Below, in pieces: positions 60,419 to 64,000 of a stretch of 64,000 bases of DNA; positions within the stretch are counted from its first letter, which is position 1, and each line of letters starts with the position of its first letter. Origin of the DNA: Nocardia aurantiaca (GTDB taxonomy: Bacteria; Actinomycetota; Actinomycetes; Mycobacteriales; Mycobacteriaceae); NCBI RefSeq assembly GCF_009708175.1, contig NZ_WMBB01000002.1, positions 434,001 to 498,000 on the forward strand, read 5' to 3'. Position numbers and translations under genes: made by a program. The notes beneath the pieces were generated by a model. It was not told the origin of the DNA. It saw only the letters and a program-made list of their open reading frames with translations, and made no database searches.

Positions 60419-61279
60419 GTGCGTGTCTTTGAATCCAACGCGGCCGTGAGCGGGGCAGACCCGGATAATTCGGACGTCTCGGCGGCTTCCGGCGGGTCAC
60501 CGGTCGATGTCTCGGATGCGCCACGCTTTTCGCGTCCGGCCAAAGCGCGCAAGCGCGACAAAGAGACTCGGATCGGCCTGGTCCGCCGGGCCCGGCGCAT
60601 GTACCGGGAAATGACCATCGAGTTCCCCGACGCGCACTGTGAGCTGGATTTCACCACACCCCTCGAATTGGCTGTCGCCACAATTCTTTCCGCGCAGTGC
60701 ACCGATACGCGCGTGAACCAGACCACACCGGCGATGTTCGCGAAGTACCGCGGCGCACGTGATTACGCGCAGGCCGATCGCGCCGAGCTCGAGGAGTACA
60801 TCCGGCCGACCGGCTTCTACCGCAACAAGGCCAATTCCCTCATCCGGTTGGGCCAGGAACTCGTGGAGCGCTTCGACGGCGAGCTCCCGGGCTCTCTCGA
60901 CCAACTCGTCACTCTGCCCGGCATCGGGCGCAAGACCGCGAATGTCATCCTCGGCGATGCCTTCGGCGTTCCGGGCATCACCGTCGACACCCATTTCAGT
61001 CGGCTGGTGCGGCGCTGGGGCTGGACCACGGAGTCCGATCCGGTCAAGATCGAGCACGCCGTCGGCGAGCTGATCGAGCGACGGGACTGGACCATGCTCT
61101 CGCACCGGGTGATCTTCCACGGCCGCCGTGTGTGCCATTCCCGCAAGCCCGCCTGCGGCGCCTGCCTGCTGGCCAATGACTGCCCGTCCTTCGGCACGGG
61201 ACCGACCGATCCGACCGAGGCCGCCAAGCTGGTCAAGGGCCCGGAGGCAGATCATCTGCTCGAACTGGTGGGCCTGTGA
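60419..61279 (+). CDS. nth: Endonuclease III
   Basis: A 286-aa base-excision DNA glycosylase/AP lyase. The helix-hairpin-helix carries [13 protein letters not shown] with the catalytic Lys, the catalytic Asp is in [11 protein letters not shown] and the [4Fe-4S] loop is C-x6-C-x2-C-x5-C ([17 protein letters not shown]). The N-terminal ~50 residues are a low-complexity extension absent from E. coli Nth. GTG start with AAGGTGG five bases upstream. First gene of a nth-thioredoxin-Nudix-marP operon. Confidence 0.95.
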   Translation: MRVFESNAAVSGADPDNSDVSAASGGSPVDVSDAPRFSRPAKARKRDKETRIGLVRRARRMYREMTIEFPDAHCELDFTTPLELAVATILSAQCTDTRVNQTTPAMFAKYRGARDYAQADRAELEEYIRPTGFYRNKANSLIRLGQELVERFDGELPGSLDQLVTLPGIGRKTANVILGDAFGVPGITVDTHFSRLVRRWGWTTESDPVKIEHAVGELIERRDWTMLSHRVIFHGRRVCHSRKPACGACLLANDCPSFGTGPTDPTEAAKLVKGPEADHLLELVGL

Positions 61280-61938
61280 GCGCCGAGTCGGCGCGGGGCA
61301 ACACCAGGTGGCGGTGGGCGCTGGCGGCGGTGATCGTCGCTATTGCGGCGGCGGTCGCGCTGTGGCCGCAGTTCACCCGCTCCGACGACAAGAGCGCAGC
61401 CTCCGGCTCGACCACATCCGCGGGGCCGGTCGAACCGGCTGTCGCCGAGTCGGATCGGGCCGCGGCCGCGCTGGCGGCCTGCCCCCGGCCCACCGGTGCG
61501 CCCGTCGGGGACAGCCCGCTGCGCGGCATCGCGCTGAATTGCCTGGCCGACGGCAAGCCCGTGGATCTGGTTTCGGCGCTGGCCGGGAAGCCCGCCCTGC
61601 TCAACCTGTGGGCGTACTGGTGTGGCCCGTGCGCCGAGGAACTGCCGCTGCTGCAACAGTTCTCGCAGCAGGCGGGCAGCGCGCTCACGGTGCTGGCCGT
61701 GCACAGTGATGCCGGCACCGCCAAGGCGCTGTCTCGGCTGACCGGGCTCGGCATCCATCTGTCCGGGGTCGAGGATCCGAATACCAAGGTCCGCACGGCG
61801 GTCGGCGCGCCGGCCGTGCTGCCGATCTCGGTGCTGTTGCGTGCCGACGGCACCGTTGCGAAAGTCGTGGTACGCCCCTTCACCAGCGTCGAGGACATTT
61901 CCGCCACGGTCGCGGCCGAATTAGGAGTCAGGGCGTGA
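61276..61938 (+). CDS. Exported thioredoxin-like protein (Rv3673c-like)
   Basis: A 220-aa protein with an N-terminal membrane anchor ([18 protein letters not shown]) and a TlpA/ResA-like thioredoxin domain outside the membrane. Active site W115-C-G-P-C119 followed by EELPLLQQF; the cis-Pro region is VLPISVLL. Two further Cys (AACPRP and LNCLAD) precede the active site and may form a structural disulphide. GTGA overlap with nth. Likely a redox partner for exported proteins, possibly MarP with its periplasmic disulphide. Confidence 0.9.
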   Translation: MSAESARGNTRWRWALAAVIVAIAAAVALWPQFTRSDDKSAASGSTTSAGPVEPAVAESDRAAAALAACPRPTGAPVGDSPLRGIALNCLADGKPVDLVSALAGKPALLNLWAYWCGPCAEELPLLQQFSQQAGSALTVLAVHSDAGTAKALSRLTGLGIHLSGVEDPNTKVRTAVGAPAVLPISVLLRADGTVAKVVVRPFTSVEDISATVAAELGVRA

Positions 61939-61978
61939 AAGCGGCGGGTCGGTTGAGCTTTTCGGCAAGGGTGTGGTG

Positions 61979-62707
61979 ATGAGACTCGAGGCGTCCAGCA
62001 ATGGAGTTCCGCAGTGGCTGCGCGGTGTGGCCGAGCACGATCCGGCCGATCCCGCCGGCGTGAACCCGGTGCTGCGGCGCAATGCCATGCGCCGCTTCGT
62101 CGCCGCCGCGACCCGGCCCCGGGACGCGGCCGTCCTCGTGCTGTTCGGCGGCTCCCCGGAGCCCGATTCGAGTGCGCCGGGCGGGCTTCCGGCCGATGCC
62201 GATGTGCTGCTCACCCAGCGCGCCGCCACCCTGCGACAGCACAGCGGTCAGGTGGCGTTCCCGGGTGGCGGCGTGGAGCCGCAGGACGACGGTCCGATCA
62301 GCACCGCCCTGCGCGAGGCGCGCGAGGAGACCGGGCTCGACCCCGCGGGCGTGGAGCCGATCGCGGTGTTGCCCAAGATCTTCGTGCCGCCGTCGCGGTT
62401 CGATGTGACGCCGGTGGTCGCCTATTGGCGCGACCCCGGCGAGGTGGGGGTGGTGAGCGAGACGGAGGCGGCCCGTGTGACGCGGGTGCCGCTGGCCGAC
62501 CTCATCGATCCGGCCAACCGTTTCGTGGTGCGACATCCGCTGGGCTATATGGGCCCGGCGTTCGCCGTGGACGGAATGCTGGTGTGGGGGTTCACCGCCG
62601 GGGTGCTCGCCGGGCTGCTGGCCGTGTCCGGGTGGGAACACGAATGGGACCATCACGATGTACGTGATCTGCAGGCCTCACTGGCCGCGGTAGGGATGAC
62701 ATTATGA
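61979..62707 (+). CDS. CoA-type Nudix hydrolase (Rv3672c-like)
   Basis: A 242-aa Nudix hydrolase of the CoA pyrophosphatase type. The Nudix box reads GGGVEPQDDGPISTALREAREETG, with REAREETGL conserved; the upstream LTQRAATLRQHSGQVAFPGG is the NuCoA signature. Start at ATG 61979 (GTG 61973 is in frame). It overlaps marP by four bases. It probably cleaves CoA or a related dinucleotide such as NADH. Confidence 0.9.
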   Translation: MRLEASSNGVPQWLRGVAEHDPADPAGVNPVLRRNAMRRFVAAATRPRDAAVLVLFGGSPEPDSSAPGGLPADADVLLTQRAATLRQHSGQVAFPGGGVEPQDDGPISTALREAREETGLDPAGVEPIAVLPKIFVPPSRFDVTPVVAYWRDPGEVGVVSETEAARVTRVPLADLIDPANRFVVRHPLGYMGPAFAVDGMLVWGFTAGVLAGLLAVSGWEHEWDHHDVRDLQASLAAVGMTL

Positions 62708-63897
62708 GCGCCTCGGGCTGGCTCGACCTCGGAATCATCATTCTGGCGCTGCTGGCCGCCACCTCCGGGTGGCGGCAGGGCGCGGTCGCTTCGGCGCTGG
62801 CCTTCCTAGGCGTCATCCTCGGCGCGGTCGCGGGCATCCTGATCGCGCCGCACATCCTCAAGCACGTCGGCGAGGGACGCACCCGGGTGCTGGTGGGCGT
62901 GCTGCTCATCGTTGCGCTGGTGATCGTCGGCGAGGTCGCGGGCATGGTGCTCGGGCGGGCCGCGCGAGGCGGCATGCGGGATCCGTTCACCCGCAGTGTG
63001 GACAGCGTGGTCGGCGCGGGCCTGCAGGCGGTGGCGGTGCTGGCCACCGCGTGGCTGCTGGCGTTGCCACTGACCAATTCCTCGCAGCCCGGAATCGCGG
63101 CCGCGGTCACCAACTCCCAGGTGCTGCGCAATGTCGACCATGTCGCGCCGGACTGGCTGCGGCGGGTGCCGACCGACTTCTCCAACCTGCTCAACACCTC
63201 CGGGCTGCCGGACGTCATCGGCCCGTTCGGGCATGTTCCGATCACCGCCGTGGAACCGCCCGATCCCAGCGTGCTGCAGCTGCCGGTCGCCCAGCAGCTG
63301 CAGAGCAGCGTGCTGCGCATCCGCGGTATCGCGCCGAGTTGCCAACGGCAGCTGGAGGGCTCGGGCTTCGTGGTCGCGCCGGAGCGGATCATGACCAATG
63401 CCCACGTGGTGGCGGGCACCAACAGCGTGAGCGTGGATACCGCGCGTGGCCCGCTGAGCGCCACCGTGGTGCTGTTCGACTCGTCCAAGGATGTGGCGAT
63501 CCTCGCGGTGCCGGGCCTGAACGCCCAGCCGCTCGAACTGGCCCCGTCCGACGCCTCGTCGGGGGAGAGCTCCATCGTGCTCGGCTATCCGGGCGGCGGG
63601 CGCTACACCGCCAGCGCGGCACGCGTGCGCGAGACCTTGAACCTCAAGGGCCCCAACATCTACCGCGATGCCGACGTCAAGCGCGAGGTGTACACCATTC
63701 GCGGTCAAGTCCGGGCCGGCAACTCCGGCGGCCCGCTGGTGGACACCGACGGCCGGATCCTGGGCGTGGTCTTCGGTGCGGCCGTCACCGACGACGACAC
63801 CGGATATGTGCTCACCCTCGACGAGGTCCGCCCCGAACTGAATTCGGCGGCAGGCCGGTCGACGGTGGTCGGCACCGGCAACTGCGTGCTGAGCTGA
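62704..63897 (+). CDS. marP: MarP, membrane-anchored acid-resistance serine protease
   Basis: A 397-aa protein: four membrane helices in residues ~5-130 and an exported trypsin-like protease domain. The catalytic triad is H234 (TNAHVVAG), D263 (KDVAIL) and S341 (RAGNSGGPLVD), almost the same numbers as in M. tuberculosis Rv3671c. Two Cys (PSCQRQ and TGNCVLS at the end) fit the disulphide of MarP. It cleaves envelope hydrolases under acid stress in mycobacteria. Last gene of the nth operon, followed by a hairpin. Confidence 0.95.
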   Translation: MSASGWLDLGIIILALLAATSGWRQGAVASALAFLGVILGAVAGILIAPHILKHVGEGRTRVLVGVLLIVALVIVGEVAGMVLGRAARGGMRDPFTRSVDSVVGAGLQAVAVLATAWLLALPLTNSSQPGIAAAVTNSQVLRNVDHVAPDWLRRVPTDFSNLLNTSGLPDVIGPFGHVPITAVEPPDPSVLQLPVAQQLQSSVLRIRGIAPSCQRQLEGSGFVVAPERIMTNAHVVAGTNSVSVDTARGPLSATVVLFDSSKDVAILAVPGLNAQPLELAPSDASSGESSIVLGYPGGGRYTASAARVRETLNLKGPNIYRDADVKREVYTIRGQVRAGNSGGPLVDTDGRILGVVFGAAVTDDDTGYVLTLDEVRPELNSAAGRSTVVGTGNCVLS

Positions 63898-63912
63898 GCG
63901 GAATGGAAAGCG

Positions 63913-63939
63913 GCCCCGGCGACCATGATTCGCCGGGGC
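63913..63939. terminator. Terminator after marP
   Basis: A 10-base perfect stem (GCCCCGGCGA and complement) around CCATGAT, followed by GGTTTCTCGTT. Confidence 0.75.
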
Positions 63940-63959
63940 GGTTTCTCGTTCGAGCGTCA

Positions 63960-64000
63960 TCAGCCCAGTAGTTTGGCGATCTCCGCCGTCACCGGCTCCG
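63960..64000 (-). CDS. C-terminal end of a leftward gene (possibly epoxide hydrolase EphE)
   Basis: Only twelve codons and a stop are visible (EPVTAEIAKLLG). The frame comes from outside the window. In M. tuberculosis the gene beside marP is ephE (Rv3670), and a leftward gene ending here fits that order, but the visible residues cannot prove the family. Confidence 0.5.
   Translation of the reverse strand, partial: EPVTAEIAKLLG

Overview
The window looks like chromosome of a high-GC mycolic-acid actinomycete, most likely Nocardia or a close relative. The evidence is high GC, strongly GC-biased third codon positions, F420/LLM-type oxidoreductases, WhiB4, MarP, MurT/GatD, and gene order matching Mycobacterium tuberculosis around Rv3670-Rv3683 and ask-asd. 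No phage, transposase, integrase or CRISPR array is visible.

Region 1 (1-10.8 kb) is mostly core: the end of murT, gatD, a Tat-exported cholesterol oxidase, a voltage-sensor-like membrane protein, an LtrA membrane protein, an SRPBCC protein, a DUF1918 protein, a RibD-C/DHFR-like reductase, a YjbQ protein, then ask-asd with a strong terminator.

Region 2 (10.8-21.2 kb) is a regulator-rich accessory stretch. An XRE-TPR regulator faces two coupled micro-genes. It is followed by a secreted serine hydrolase, a MerR regulator, TetR/SDR and TetR/MFS divergons with clear palindromic operators, a second LtrA and a third TetR. At 21.2-21.9 kb a non-coding stretch holds a dispersed repeat and three hairpins with C-rich loops (6C-RNA-like).

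Region 3 (21.9-46 kb) is a large catabolic block with KstR-type boxes (TnnAACnnGTTnnA). It holds a GMC oxidoreductase and CYP125-like P450 divergon, a peroxidase, a TetR, and then a large divergon. Leftward runs ALDH-SDR-HIBADH-like-CMD-FAD oxidoreductase-LLM. Rightward runs P450-SDR-ferredoxin-NTF2-unknown protein-FadD19-like-ADC-like-SDR. An ABC exporter, an EchA19-like hydratase and another ALDH follow. The set suggests oxidation, CoA activation and beta-oxidation of a steroid or isoprenoid side chain; the substrate is not known.

Region 4 (46-64 kb) holds a PEBP lipoprotein, an XRE regulator, tRNA-Pro(CGG), two tandem paralogous proline-rich membrane proteins, and then the conserved block: metallophosphoesterase, YqeY, PonA2, WhiB4, two ArsA-like ATPases, a 54-aa protein too short for ordinary ORF cut-offs, RidA, MBL hydrolase, Crp, small membrane protein, Nth, thioredoxin-like protein, CoA-type Nudix hydrolase, MarP and the last codons of a leftward gene (expected ephE). 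Perfect hairpin terminators separate most convergent pairs.
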